Shown here: positions 47,909 to 60,698 of the stretch, piece by piece | How positions within the stretch are numbered: position 1 is the first letter of the stretch | Layout of the letters: each line of letters starts with the position of its first letter | Assembly (NCBI GenBank): GCA_025201375.1 | Contig: JAIWZP010000008.1 | Coordinates: 496,001 to 560,000, forward strand | DNA from: Gongronella butleri | Lineage: Eukaryota > Mucoromycota > Mucoromycetes > Mucorales > Cunninghamellaceae | Length of the DNA: 64,000 nucleotides | Reading direction: 5' to 3' | Notes under the pieces: model-generated | Databases searched by the model: none | Told to the model about the DNA's origin: nothing | Seen by the model: only the letters and a program-made list of their open reading frames with translations | Translations under genes and position numbers: made by a program

Positions 47909-49481
47909 TTAATATTCCACGATTGTCTTTTTGATGCGATATGGATTCGTTTGTTCCAAGTAGGCCTCCTCGGTGAAGGGCATAAAGTCCTCCTTGATGT
48001 CCTTGTAACGAAGCAAGCAGGAACCACCGGACCAGTCGATGCTTTTGTCTGGGTCACAGATGCACTTGGGATCATACCATGGCATCATGGGGCAATGTTG
48101 AATTGGTCGGTGCACGTAGCCAACATCCGCAAAGAAATGAATCTCGTGCTTCTTGAGAGTCAAGGCCGTGTAAATCGAGTGAACTGGCGCGTCGCCCCAT
48201 CTGTAAAAAAAAAAAAAAAAGTGAATGCGCGCTCCACACGCTTCCCTTTCCAATCTGTACCTTTCATAATGGAAGCCGCCAGAAGCATCCAGGTGATTAA
48301 AATATTCAATGTAGCGATCATTGCGGAAAACATCGAGTGCCGCAATCTCAAAATTGGACCAAAAGTGGCATCCCGAGTAGCTCTCCATGTCTTCATTGGT
48401 GACAAGTTTGGTCATGCTGTCATTGTCCCACTTGGCCATCTCGGGATGTTTTTCCAGGAACTTTTTGGTCTCTTTCCAGAGCGAGGGGACCGAATACAAG
48501 TTTTCGTACAAGCCAATATTGAAGCCGTACTTGATCTTGTTGTCGGACATGAATTGAAACAGGTCATAGTCAATGTCGCAGGTAAATTCCACATGAGGCT
48601 CGACGCGCCAGTAATAGTCGTATTTTTTCAGCAATTCGTGGCGGAAAAAGAAGCCGGATTGGAAGCGACACATGTGTCGATAGACTTCATTTATGGCGTA
48701 GGCGGGCGGCTGCGGAAGTCTAGAGAAGGGAAGGGGGGAGAGCCGACGCGTAAGACGCGGCACGTGACACAACACGAATTTGAGCGCGATGCAGGGTGTC
48801 ACGACACAGTTCTTTTTTTTTTTAAAAAAAAAACTCGTCTTACTTCATCATAAATTCGCGGCCTTCGCGGGCCTTGTCGAGGTCAATGTGAGGCGGATAG
48901 CCCCACCACGTCATGTTTTGGGCTTCAGGTGTGCCTTCCAGAGGAATCAAACCAAATTCGGCCTTTGATGAGATGACGTCCTTTGCCATCTTTATGAATT
49001 CTTCACTAAATGGCTCGTCGTTGAGGAACACGTACGGATAATGGAATTTGTGGTTAAAGCGATCTTCCAGACTGCGAACCGCCAATTTCATTTTGATCGC
49101 GTCCTGGTTGCGCGCCAAAATCACAAAGCAAGCTTTGACCCTGTCTTTGTGACCGGGCGGCTTCAATGCTTTGCCATACTTGCTCTGTTCGATTTGAACA
49201 ATCCCGGCGACGCTATCCTCTTTGTTGTCATGTCTGCCATCATCTATGATGCCGAATTGGTGGATCCCATCAATCACACCGCCATTGTTGACGCCGTTGC
49301 GTGGCGGAAACATCTTGTAATTCTCAAGCACAGCCTTGATCTCCTGCTTGAAGTCGTGGATCGCCGCTTGCTGACGTGACGTCATGATCCATCGCAGCGA
49401 AAACACGAGAATCGCGCTGAGCACGAGCAGACGCGCCCATGGTTGCCAGCGACGACATTTGTAAATATCAAACACGCCCAT
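47909..49481 (-). CDS. Alpha-1,2-mannosyltransferase, GT15 (KRE2/MNT1 family)
   Basis: Three exons, 48844-49481, 48261-48719 and 47909-48200, give 1389 nt and 462 aa (yeast Kre2 442). It is a type II membrane protein: short cytosolic tail, one anchor (WARLLVLSAILVFSLRWIM, about 15-33), a stem, then the GT15 catalytic domain. Family signatures are KACFVILARNQD, YPYVFLNDEPFSEEF, YYWRVEPHVEFTCDIDYD, SGCHFWSNFEIA, HLDASGGFHYERWGDAPVHS and CICDPDKSIDWSG. These Golgi enzymes add alpha-1,2-mannose to O-linked and N-linked glycans of wall proteins, using GDP-mannose and Mn2+. That fits a genome with a Ser/Thr-rich surface protein nearby. An in-frame ATG at 49580 would add 33 residues but reads through T-rich, UTR-like sequence. 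Confidence 0.94.
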
Positions 49482-49931
49482 ATGCTCCCGGAAACGTTGA
49501 GAAAAAAAAAAGATGGATTCGAAAAAGGACCAGCAAAGCACAAAGACGCGTTTTTGTAGGTTTTCATTGAGATGCTTCATAGCTCAATGTTACCAAATCA
49601 AGGCACCGTGCTTTCACACATTCCTGGTGACAATTGCCTAATTTTTTGACGCCCGGCCAGTATTTTGGTTTTCTTTTTTAAGCGTGGCGGGGTTGGTCCG
49701 TCTTTTCACATACAATTCGCGGAAATCAGGGGCCATTCAAGAGCCAAATGAGGTACTTTGGATTCATATGCATTGAAGAGATGGAGGCTGTCTCACTCAG
49801 CCAATCAGGGCAGGTGATCATGTCTGGGGCATCAACAAAAAAAAACTTTTTGAAAAGAGGGAGTGCGGCGCGCCAAATTCACCTTTTTTTTTTTCTTTCT
49901 CTTCTTTTATCTAAACACACACACACACACT
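49482..49931. promoter_or_regulatory. Divergent promoter between mannosyltransferase and adenosine kinase
   Basis: 450 nt between divergent ATGs. A T/C-rich tract and a (AC)n run (about 49915-49931) end directly at the adenosine kinase start codon, so the CA repeat lies in its 5' UTR. No named site is recognised. Confidence 0.55.
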
Positions 49932-51166
49932 ATGCCCTACACTCTTCTTGCTTTGGAAAACCCCCTGTTGGATATTCAGGCCCGCGTCTCCGACGACTTG
50001 TTGACCAAGTACAAGCTCAAGGCCAATGATGCTATCTTGGCTGCCGAGGAACACATGCCTTTGTAAGTATTGACACGGTCACGGTTTGCGGAAAAAAGGT
50101 GGTTCTGACAGCTCAATGATTTTTTTTTAAAAAAAAAGGTACACTGAGCTTGTTGACACGTACAAGGTCGTGTATGTTGCTGGTGGTGCTGCTCAAAACA
50201 CGGCGCGTGGTGCCCAATACATCATGCCCCCCAAGAGCACCGTGTACATGGGCGCTGTGTCCAACGATGCTTATGCCGAGATCATCCAAAAGGCCGCCGA
50301 GGCCGATGGCATCAAGACCAACTACCAAATCATCGAATCTGCCCCCACCGGCACCTGCGCCGCCCTGATCACTGGCCACAACCGGTAAAAAAAAGAGACA
50401 GCCGTTTTGCTGAGCATGGGAAAGCATGGCAATCCATGTTCTGACGCTCTGAGCCCCTTTTAAATTTCATTTTTCTCATTTTTTTGGTATTTTTGGCATT
50501 TTTAGCTCGCTTGTGACCAACTTGGGTGCCGCTGATCTGTTCACGTATGATTTTGTGAAGCAGCCCGAGAACTGGAAGCTCGTTGAGGAGGCTCAGTACT
50601 ACTACATTGGTGGTTTCTTCTTGACGCACGATGGCGGCTACAATTCGTCGATTGCCATCTCTGAGCACGCGGCCAAGAACAACAAGACGTTCGCCATGAA
50701 CCTGAGCGCACCCTTCTTGTCTGAATTCTTCAAGGATCGCTTGGACCACATTCTCAAGAACTCGGACATCATCTTGGGCAATGAGACCGAGGCGCGCACG
50801 TACGCTAAGCAATCGGGCTGGGACACCGAGGATGTGGCCACCATTGCCACCAAGATCTCCGAGCTGCCCAAGGGCAACGACCGCCCTCGCATTGTCGTCA
50901 TCACCCAGGGTGCCGAGGAGACCGTTGTTGCCGTTGGCAAGGAAGTCAACTCGTACCCCACGCCCAAGGTCGCTGATGAGGACATTGTCGACACCAATGG
51001 CTGCGGCGATGCCTTCTGTGGCGGCTTCATGGGTCTCTATGCCCAGGGCGTCACCGATCTCGCGCGTTGCGTCAAGGCCGGCCAATACGTCGCTGGCATC
51101 GTCATCAAGCAGGTCGGCCCTGCTTACCCTCAAGGCGAAGCCAAGGGCACTATCCCCACTTTCTAA
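49932..51166 (+). CDS. ADO1: Adenosine kinase
   Basis: Three exons, 49932-50062, 50139-50384 and 50506-51166, give 1038 nt and 345 aa, the standard length for the PfkB-family enzyme (human ADK 345, yeast Ado1 340). Seen: LENPLLDIQARV near the start, VAGGAAQNTARGAQY (substrate lid), NLGAADLFTYD, FMNLSAP-like FAMNLSAPFL, ILGNETEARTYA, and the anion-hole/catalytic signature DTNGCGDAFCGGF with catalytic D294. It phosphorylates adenosine to AMP with ATP, drawing adenosine away from the S-adenosylhomocysteine hydrolase step and so supporting methylation. It is convergent with the MFS gene, with 143 nt between stops. Codon use is strongly biased to C-ending codons, suggesting high expression. Confidence 0.96.
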
Positions 51167-51309
51167 ATTATTGCCATTTCCTCGTTGTTGTGTGTCTGTA
51201 TTTTCCCCCCCTCAGCCCTTTTTTTCCGTTTAGATTCCAAATTGATCAGATTAAAAGAATACACTTTTTTTTTATTTGTGTCGCAAATGCAATATACATA
51301 TAGGACGCG

Positions 51310-53344
51310 TCAATTGGCTTCGGCTTTCATGGTCTTGTTCTCGCGCTTCAGACGCCATTGCTGCCCGTAGATTAGGAGAAGCACCACGCAAATATTCGAA
51401 GCAAGCAAAATCACGCCAAGAACGACAAACATCGGTCCCACACCAATGCCTTTGAACCCCGGATCGATTGTCACGGTGGCCACAGCCCTAAATCCAACGT
51501 CAATGGGTGAGTTAACCCCAAAAAAAAGGAAGGGGGGAGGCGACCGTGTACTTACCCAAGTAAACACCGACAAATGTTGTTGGCTGCTGTGGCCGACGCG
51601 CTCTTACCTGGAAACAAGTCCACAAGCACCGTCTGGTTCATGGTCATCAAACACGTTGTACAAAAGCCCACTAGGAGGTGCAAATTGGTCGAAGACGCGC
51701 ACGTTGTAGGTCAAGTCGCGCTTTTTTTTTTTTCTTTTTTTACCTATAATCTGTATAATGATGGGTATGGCCAATGGCGCATGCAGCTGGAACAGCCACC
51801 CGTAGATGAGCGTGACAATGGCCATGCACGTCGAGTGGATCCAGCCCGTGCGCATACGCGCTTTAAACAGCGGAAAGTTACGCGGCAGCTTGCCATTGTC
51901 GAATTGGCTGTCGTCGTGGGTATTTTCGGCCAGGTATGCTTTTTTTGTGACGGCAAAATCACGATCAAGCAGGCGGCCCTCGACAAGGCACCCTGCAACG
52001 CCTCCCAACCCCGTCCCAAGAAAACACAGGCCCAATTGCACCTGATTCAGGCCGAAATGCGCCTGGAACAGATTCGTTGTCGACGTCAGGTAAAAATACA
52101 TGACCGCGTAGTGCAGGCCGATGTAAATCAGCGACAAAAGCACGTCCATTTCCACGAGGTATAAGAATGGCTTGGCCATCGACTGCAAAATCGTCAATGC
52201 AAGAGAAGGTGAGCTGGCACGCGTCATCGACGCGTCGTCGTCGTCGTATGGCACGTCCGCGAGCGTGTCGGGCGTGTCGGGTGTGCGCTCTTCCATTTTT
52301 TCTTGCTCCTCGATATCTTGTACGTCTTGTTTTTCTTGCTTTTGCGCGTGACTGCGCACGCGACGCCGGTGCTGCAGCCATTGCCATGGCGTAGGATTTG
52401 CATAGCCAGAGCCATCCTGCACGAGTGACCGCAGTGTCTCGGGAAGGCAAAAAAATAGCGCAAAAAGCACCGTGCCTCCATAAATCACAAGCAGCCAAAA
52501 TAGCCATCTGCAAAAAAAACCAAAAAAGTGAGCCACACGGGATCAGAATCGACGCAATGGCATTTTCTACCTCCATGACAACGTCTGCGACATGGCGCCA
52601 CCCACAAGTGATCCAAGGGGCGGACCAAGGAATTGGCACGCCGTGTAAATGCCGTAATACTTGCCGCGACTAGGCATAAAAAGGGCAAAACCTCAGCCTT
52701 TTTTTTTTTCTTTGACTTCTTTACTTTAATTGAAGCTTTTTTTTTCTTGGTGCATTCTTACTTGTCAGGCTCGACAATATCACCAATGGCACCGGCGCCT
52801 AATGATTTTAAAAAATCATCATGAATTGGATGAATGACGTGCGTGATTGGCAGGGCCAATGGCTCCGTGACACAAGACCCAAAAGTGCTTACCAATTGCG
52901 ATAACAGAGCTGACACCAAACGCCTGAAGCATCCGAAAGAAAATCAGCAAACCATAGCTGGGTGTCAATGCCAAGCCAATGCATGCGCCAATGTACACGA
53001 TGATGGTCAATTGATAAACGGGGCGCCTCCCAAACAAGTCGGCCATGGAGCCCCAAAACGTCGGCCCCAGGCCTTGCAGGATCATGTACACCGTCACGGA
53101 CAAATTCACCTGCTCCACCGTCAATTGCAGGTCCTGTCATTGTCAAAAAAAAAAAGAGGGGGACAGAGAATGGGTGAATGAGACACGCCTTGATTCATGC
53201 AAACAGGTTTCTTGCTACATTTTGGATGATGTTTAACGCCGGCAAGTAAATGTTGGCCGAAAAAGTCGAAAGCATCCCAGTAATGGACACGAGCAACACA
53301 ATAAAGATCCCATACCAGCCCGTGTAAATGGTATAGGCAGCCAT
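51310..53344 (-). CDS. Major facilitator superfamily transporter (DHA1, Qdr/Tpo-like)
   Basis: Eight exons: 53219-53344, 52893-53133, 52762-52798, 52571-52669, 51744-52507, 51608-51670, 51556-51586 and 51310-51487. They give 1539 nt and 512 aa. The N-terminal half shows ANIYLPAL in TM1, the antiporter motif A GSMADLFGRRPVY after TM2, FRMLQAFGVSSVIAIGAGAIGDIV (TM4 and motif C region) and YYGIYTACQFLGPPLGSLVGG. A long acidic, Ser-rich cytosolic loop divides the halves. The C-half has MNQTVLVDLFPG and ANNICRCLLGA, typical of fungal drug:H+ antiporters of the Qdr/Tpo type, which export drugs, polyamines or weak acids. The substrate here is unknown. Several exons are very short (31, 37 and 63 nt). 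Confidence 0.88.
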
Positions 53345-55866
53345 TGGCAGAAAATCAACAGGAACAACAACAACAACTACAAAAAATGTATGCAGAAAAG
53401 GAGGCGCGGATCAATTGGGCAAATGCGATGCGCTTTTCAATGCAGCGCCGCAAACTTGGTGGTACGAGGTGTTACTTTTTCCCGGATTGTCATTGTGCAT
53501 CACATGCATCAACAAGCTCATTGGCGCGTTCCACGGAAACTCACTGTGAATCACAATGGCCGATCTCAAGGAGTAAAGTCGCATGGACGCATTTCTTCAG
53601 CCCGTATCCTCGGTCATGGGCCATTGCCATGGGCACGGGGATGACACGCGCCTTCTCGGGCTCTTTTGTAGCGGACGGCGCAGAAAGGACCGAAATCACG
53701 GTCCCGTTACGCGTAAAAGGGCCGTTATTTTTGTTTTCTTTGGTTCGATCGACGTGCCTCATCTGAATCTGGCGCGCTTGCATGATAATGCACCAGGGTA
53801 TAAAAAAGGGGACACGTGGCGTTCCGCGGCTTCTCACACAACTCAATGGCTCACACCATGCTCAAACCTGCTAAAAAGGCTTTTCTATGACGGGGTTTCA
53901 AGACTCAACACCGCATTTTCCGCGTCCAAAATGACCGGATTTGCTTTCTATTTCTATTCCGACACGTGGCTGCCTCCTGTGCATGCGCTATGCAATCAAA
54001 ATCGTGTAAAAGTGGCGTAGCAAAATTTTTTGAAGAAAAACCAAGGTGTGCCGATTTCGTAATTTTTTATGTTACGGCCATACGATTCTGAAAGCGCCAG
54101 ATCCCGTCCGATCTCTGCAGCGATCCAGAATACGGCCTGGTTAGTACTGTGGTGAGAGATCACACGGGAATACCAGGTGCTGTAATGCGCAATCTCTTTT
54201 TTGCTCTTTTTTGCATAGTAAAACGCGTATAGATAGGACGCGGTGGGCGTCGTCCCCAATTTGGGTTTGTGTAACAAGCATAGCATCACGTGGGTTGTCG
54301 AGAAAATCAGCATTGTGCGTTTTTTTTTTACATTTTGCACGTTTGCTCATGAAAGCCCAATTTACAAACACCATTCAGTCTCTTGGACTAAGAGTTCCAA
54401 GGCTTCTCGTTTGAATGAGCCCACCCTCGACGCTCTACAGCCACTGGGTGGCGCGTAATCACCATTTTCAAAAATCACGGATTTTCCTAGGGCAGCAGTC
54501 ATGGATTTGAAAACGGTCAGTCTCAAGTCCTCAGATCGCCACGCCACCCAACCACATGGTAAACCCACCTCGTTCACCGACGAACATCAAATAAAACCCA
54601 CGAGTCCATTGGGTGGTTTCGACGTAAAATGCATTTTGTGCCATATTTTTGCTACAAGGTAAAGTCAGCGAAGGTTGATCCCAGCGCTTGGAAAAAAAGT
54701 ACCACCAAAAGAGCACGTATTGCTGCGTACATGCCCAGGCGTGATCAATGAAAAAGACGAGCTCCGATTGATTTTATTAAGAGGTAACGTTTGGCTGTAC
54801 ATTTTCGATGCGTCAAAAACCGCGTCGCACACTGTGGGATCCGCTCCGCGCCGCGTCAAATTCATGCGCCAAGGGCGTGACTTGCTGATAGACGCGTCAG
54901 CACCGCTCTTTGAACGTGTCTTTCCCGTGCAATTCGCGGTTGAAATAAATTCGAAAATCGGCCACTGCTCGTGACCCAATAGATGGATTGCTTTTTTTTA
55001 TTAGCTTTTCGTTGGTTTCATCATGCGCATAATCTTTTGTGAAAGTTTGGTGGAATTCTGGAGACCCAAGTTTGGAATTTTCGTTCGGCGGCTCCGCCAC
55101 AACAAAATGTTTGGTTTGTGCTTACGAACCGCGTCCACTATCCATTTGCACCGAAACTTGGGTATGAGATGTAGGCGGATGAGGCAATGCCAATGAGCTC
55201 ATCCAAGAGCATACTCGGTGCCGTGCTCCTGCTTTTTCAAACCATTTCGTTGATTTTGCGTTTTTCGTGTTTTGCGCACCCGTTCCAATACGGACCTCGG
55301 TGGCCATCTAGAATCGTCGTACGCATTGATGTCTTGCGCAACTTTTCAAAGCGGATGACCATGCTCAATTTGCCAGAAAATGGGGGGGGATGGCGCTTTT
55401 TTATTTTTTGGCACGTGCGGTGCCGGTTGCATCAGGTCTAAAACCAAGATGCCAGGAAATTGCTCAGTCTCGACACGTTTTCACGACTAGAGGGGCCACT
55501 TTTCATGCCAATAGCGCGGCCGGCAGCACATGATGGACCCCACAAAACCGGGAAAACGTGTCTTTTAGGTCATTTCACAGGTCATCGCGGCTCAGCGTGT
55601 TGAAATAAAGGTGCTAACGACTGTTGTGACCCGCACTATCGTTGTGGAGCGCACCAGCCCAGAAAAAGTCCAGTTGTTAAAGCAGACCAGGCCGTGTTCA
55701 TGAAATAAGCTCTTGACCGAGTCCCATCAAAGGGGTAAGTCGAGCAAACCCCGATTGATGGTTTCTGGATTGGGCAAGTTGCACGTCAAGCTGCATGATA
55801 TTTTCAAAGGACACCGCGTCCTGCTTTCTTTGTTCTTCTTTTTGTCGCTCGCTTTTCTCTCTCTCT

Positions 55867-55900
<34 letters not shown>

Positions 55901-57135
55901 TCACCGAGAACAGACGTTCACTTTGCGCTAACTTCTGCTCTTTCTGATAAGATAATTTTCAAGTCACTGTGGCTAATCCTCGTTGAGTTTGCGTTGAAGT
56001 GAAAAATTGAAGCTTTTCGCGGAAAACTCGAAAACCTGTAAATGTAACCCTGATTTTTATTCGATTTTCATAGGTGAATGAAGTGCGCTTACCATATCGT
56101 TGAGTGGCGTGGCATCGTTTTCAAATCCGTGACTGTACCCCATTGAAAAATGGTTAATTTTGAAAATTGTCATTGCGCATCACCCAGCGGCCACAGTGAC
56201 CCAGGAGTGGGCTCATTCGAACGAGAATAACTCGAGTCGAATGGCCAAATTGATAAGTTGCTTTGCAGGCTGTAAATCCATTAAAAGATGACCAATTTTG
56301 TATGAATCGGTTCCAGTTGCGATTTTCTCGACGTCGGCTTAACTAATCTCCATTTTAAAAGCATGCAAAGCGAGTAATCGGCATTCTGGATCCTATCAGG
56401 CAGGATTGATGCGCGCGTCAGCTCAAGCAGAGCATTTTTCCTGTCTTGCAACCGCAGATGAGCCACGTGACTCATAACAAACTTTGGTACAGGGCACGCT
56501 GCGGCCCAAATATTGTCCAAAGAAAAACCACAAAAAGGGTCTTTGCTTGAGTAGGGCCCGTGTTCCGTTGCATCGGCTCGGTGTGCTTGAAATAAACACC
56601 AAAGATGAGGCGCAGTGGCCAGATCGACACATTGCCTGCCTTAAACGTATTCCCTCATGCTCACTTTTTACTTTCCAGCTACACTCCGGCCGTATGCGGC
56701 CACCGCAGCTGGAGGCTTTTGGTAACCAATCATGCTTAATGCATTTTTTTTTTTTTTTTTTTTTTTTGCTTTTTGTCCAGATCAAAGCAGCTGCTTGATT
56801 TGAACGGAGGCTGATGCCCATGTTGTCATGACCGGGGAACACAGCCGTTGATTTTTCTACCAAGAAGGTAAGGCGTGCCAAGACCTGATCTGTCAGGTGC
56901 AGCGCAGATCAAATAAAAAAACAAAAGGGATGCAGAAGGCCCAAGAGAGGTGCCCCCTGAAAGGCAGCCCAGTTGCCTTTTTGGTCAAGTAGTGTCCGGA
57001 TCCATGTGTCACCACAGCCATTTGCTGTTTTGGATGGAAATGCACCGGCCGACCGCTTGCATCTTTCTTTTTTTTTTTTTTTTTTTTGTTTTATGCAGCA
57101 TTATAAAAGCAGCCTTGTCTCCTTTTTTTTTTCCA
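53345..57135. repeat. Gene-free island with dispersed repeat fragments
   Basis: 3.8 kb without a supported gene. At about 55030-55100 a 'gtttggtggaattctggaga' block is the reverse complement of the R2 block at 13630-13670. At about 56040-56075 ('aaccctgatttttattcga') and 56195-56220 there are diverged R1 landmarks shared with 30830-31030. A T run of more than 20 follows a CT repeat at 55857-55897, and another T run lies at 56743-56767. The last 60 bases hold the promoter-proximal T-rich sequence of the next gene. Confidence 0.55.
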
Positions 57136-58265
57136 ATGTCCAAGCAAGCCAATTATAATACTTTTTCAACCATGACTCCTTTGTCAGAGCAAACCCCGGT
57201 GCATACAGCTCCAGCGCAGCCCGACGATACCTACAGCCGCCGAACGAGCGTCGAAAAGCAGTCGCAAGAGGTCGAGTCGCAAGAAGCGGTGCCAGAGACA
57301 CCTGAGGAAGCCGCAGCGCGCAAGAAAACGGAGCGCAAGGAATATATGCGGTCTCTGTTGACGTTCATGTGGAATCAATTCAGGGCACTTGGCCTCACGT
57401 TGTTGATTGATGTTGGTGTACCATTGCTAATCTACTACACGACACGAGGCAAGCTCGGGGACCTCATTGCACTTGTCATTTCCGGCATCCCTGTGTTGCT
57501 GTTCACCGCATACAAGTTTTGGCGCGACAGGAGGGTGGACCCCATTGGCGTGATTATGATTGTCGCTTTTGTTGGCTCGGGTGTGCTCTCGTTGATCACT
57601 GGTATGAAAAAAAAAGAACCATTGAAGCAAGATTCAAGGCACCTAGCTCAACTCTCTTTTTCTTTTTGTTTAAAAAAAAATTGGCAGGCGACGTCCGTGC
57701 GGCTTTGTTTCGCGACGCAACCATTGACATTTTGATTGGGTTTATTTTCTTTGTGACGCTGATCCCGATCCGCACGCGCTGGTTCACCATGCAGCCCTTG
57801 GTGTACTTGATCGCCAGGCAATCGATGTCGACATCGGGCAATATGCGGTGGATGGAACGCGACGATGAGACAGGCGAGATGTTGACGCATGAACAACCCG
57901 CGGCAGAGTGGCTTTGGAACAATGTGCGCATTTTCAAGCGGTTCTGCTTCATTCTGACGGCGCTTTGGGCGTTTGTCATGAGCGCAGACTTTGCCATCAA
58001 GGCCATTGTGATCCTGGGCACGTCCATGAGTGTTGACCAGATCGTGGCCATGAATGCGACGCTGCAGATCGTCATCACCACGGTCATGACCACAGGCACC
58101 ATGGCTATCAGCGCATGGATGCACAAAAAAATCAACGACTATATAAAACAGTGGCGCAAGGACCACCCCGAGCCACCCGCCACCGATGACGAGTCACCCG
58201 CCGCTGATGAAGAAGCCGCCTCGCAATCCTCCACGCATGAATTGACGGCCAATCCGCCTCAATGA
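57136..58265 (+). CDS. Polytopic membrane protein, VC0807-like family (unknown function)
   Basis: Two exons, 57136-57601 and 57688-58265, give 1044 nt and 347 aa. A charged, disordered N-terminus of about 70 residues is followed by about six hydrophobic segments: LLIDVGVPLLIYY, DLIALVISGIPVLLFTAY, GVIMIVAFVGSGVLSLITG, ATIDILIGFIFFVTLIPI, ICFILTALWAFVMSADFAI-like and LQIVITTVMTTGTMAISAW. The tail is acidic. The pattern PLLIYY...ISGIPVLLFTAYKFWRDRRVDPIG resembles VC0807-type membrane proteins found in bacteria and fungi, which have no settled function. I assign no role. The kinase gene downstream is on the same strand, 176 nt away. Confidence 0.65.
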
Positions 58266-58441
58266 TTACACGTCAACACGCATTAGATATCCCTTTTTTT
58301 TTTGTTTGTCCCTCATCATACCATCTGTACTATATTATAAAATTCGACACGCTCGCGTTGTCACTCGACTCATATCTTTTCAAAGGCCGCCTGTGGCCCT
58401 ATTTCATTGCCTCTCTTCCCGCTTTTCCACCACCCCATTTT

Positions 58442-59853
58442 ATGAGCTCCTTTTTTTCGACGCTCAAAAGCACGGTCAACGCCGCCATAGACCAGTATGC
58501 GCCGACCGCGCGCAAGACATTCCAGTTCCAAGACACGCAGCTAAGGTGTAAAGAGCTCCTTGGCCAGGGGTAATGCATACTTTTGGTCATGTTCCTGGCT
58601 GATCACTTGTTTTTTAGCGGGTTCTCGCAAGTGTACCTAGCTGAAGACACCCAGCACGAGCTGTATGCCGTGAAAGAAATGCCCTGTCGCATGAGCGAGC
58701 AATTGGCACAGGCACAGAGGGAGGTCGCAGTCCAATCGCTCTTCCAACACAAGCACATTGTGCCCGTCAAGGTATCATTGTGCTTTTATTCGCGTCAATT
58801 CATCCTAACCATGGTCTCTTTTACTTTTAGTACTCTGCCGTTGTCGATGATGTCACCAGTGGCGGCAAAAACGTCTTGATTGCTCTCCCATTCTACGAGG
58901 TAAAGATGCGATTTGACATAAAATCGTCAAAAACACGTGATTGACGCGTTTCATTCCCCCCTTTTTTTTTTTTTGTGAAAAGCGAGGCACGTTGCAAGAC
59001 TTGCTCGAGGCGTACCACACAAACAGCCAGTCATTCAAGGAGCGACAGATCTATAGGCTCTTTTTAGACATCAGTCGGGCCCTTGAGACGATGCACACGT
59101 ACAATGGCCCAGGGCTGCCACGGACAAAGGAAGGACAGGGTGTACCATGGGCTCACAACGACATCAAGCCGGGGTAAGCGCGAGAAATCCGAAAATAAAA
59201 AACGCGAAAAGTGAAAAAAGTGAAAAAAAGATAAAAAAAGTGCGTGACGCGTCGTGACCTTTTTTTTGTCTTTTTTCTTTTTTTTTTTTTTTTACAGGAA
59301 CATCGTCATTGCAGACAATGGCAAGCCACTTTTGATGGACTTTGGCTCGGCAGCGCCTGCCATCATGACATTCACGAATAAGCAGCAGGCAAAACAGTGC
59401 CAGGAGCGCGCCGAGCAGCATTCATCCATGCCATACCGCAGCCCTGAGCTCATGAGCGTCGAGGAAACTGCAACACTGGATGCCAAGGTGGATGTATGGT
59501 CGCTTGGGTGCACCGTGTTTGCCATGGCGTACGGCGCATCGCCCTTTGAGTATACCATAGAAAAGCAGGGCGGCGGGTCGCTATCATTAGCCATCCTCAA
59601 CGGCAAAGTGTCCTTCCCTGCGAAACCTTCCTATTCCGACCAATTGAAAGACCTCATCTCGTGGATGCTGACTGTCAATGCGCAGCAACGGCCAAACATC
59701 TCACAAGTACGCAAGAAAAAGAAAAAAAGAAAAAAGAAAAAAAGAGAGAACGTTCACGTGCCATCAGATGATCCAAGCTGACGCCGTCTCTGTCTGTCTG
59801 TCTGTCTTTTTTTTTAGGTGATCGATCGATTGGAAGCACTGCTCGTCAAATAA
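58442..59853 (+). CDS. Ser/Thr kinase of the STK16/ENV7 (NAK) family
   Basis: Six exons: 58442-58569, 58618-58771, 58831-58899, 58983-59173, 59298-59706 and 59818-59853. They give 987 nt and 328 aa, close to human STK16 (305) and yeast Env7 (364). The kinase domain nearly fills the protein: glycine loop GQGGFSQVYLA (41-51), K62 in YAVKEM, LPFYERGTLQDLLE in the hinge, HNDIKPGNIVI (D177; Asn replaces the usual Arg), MDFGSAAPA (D195), a short activation segment PYRSPELMSV and DVWSLGCTVFAMAYGASPFE. NAK-family STK16/Env7 kinases are lipid-anchored and act in membrane traffic at the Golgi or vacuole. The N-terminus MSSFFSTLKS has no acylation Gly-2 or obvious palmitoyl cysteine. The final exon encodes only 11 residues. 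Confidence 0.9.
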
Positions 59854-60698
59854 AAATCGCTCGTGGTATCTTTCATGGGCGTGTTTTTGCTAAAAAGACA
59901 GCAGAAGCAAGGTCATCTGACGCGCCATCACCATCGCTTTGCGCCTTGGGGACGTCATGCGCATGGCGCGTTTGCTTGTGACAAAAAAAGAATGAAAAAA
60001 AAGGGTGACACAGACGGTGTGGACGAGAGGGGCACGGAACTGGCATCGCGCAGGCACTTTTGGCGATCGTGCCGCGAAATGATGCCGCCCAACGTGGCAA
60101 ACGTTGCGCTTCAGATCCGCCTTGTCCCTGGAAGCCGGTCGTTCCGCACGAGATGGAAACAACACCTGATAAAGCTCGTTTTTTTGCCTTTTTGCTTTTT
60201 TTTTTTTTTTTTTGGCATGGGAACAATGATCTGGTTGCTGCTGACGCCGTGCCAAAAATGGTAATCGGCACTCCCCCCCTTTTCAAATGCAGCGGCATTA
60301 TCATCTCCATTTGTCGCATAGATAAGATAGCAAATCTCTCTTTCGACTGCCACACAAAGAAAAAAAAAGAGTGTCCCCTCATTGCAAGGGAGGGGAAAAA
60401 AAGGGGGGACGCGCAAGGACCGAGGATCAAGGCAAATCTTAATGTGTGCGTTGAAATTGAGTTTCATCATCCGTGTTGATAGGCAAATGCCCCTTTACCC
60501 GTCTTTTTTTAAGGTGTCATGCGCAATGGGGGGAGCGATTCATGCTCTTTTTTCTTCCTTTCCCTTCTTATTTTTTTTTCTTGTTTGAACGTCCTTACCC
60601 CGCGTCCCTCGCCACTCTTTTTTCAACCGCTCCTTGTATATATCGCCCATCTTTTTATCGTTTTTTATTTGCATGAGCACGTTGCTGACTACGAGGCT
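59854..60698. other. Intergenic spacer and probable GATA-factor 5' UTR
   Basis: 845 nt. No separate gene is supported. The frame of the GATA gene stays open to an ATG at 60519, but that part encodes a T-tract-derived Phe/Leu run and looks like 5' UTR. Confidence 0.5.

Noticed and set aside
49482..49580. Upstream in-frame start for the mannosyltransferase
   Set aside because: The extra 33 residues come partly from a T tract, and the ATG at 49481 already gives a normal type II anchor layout.
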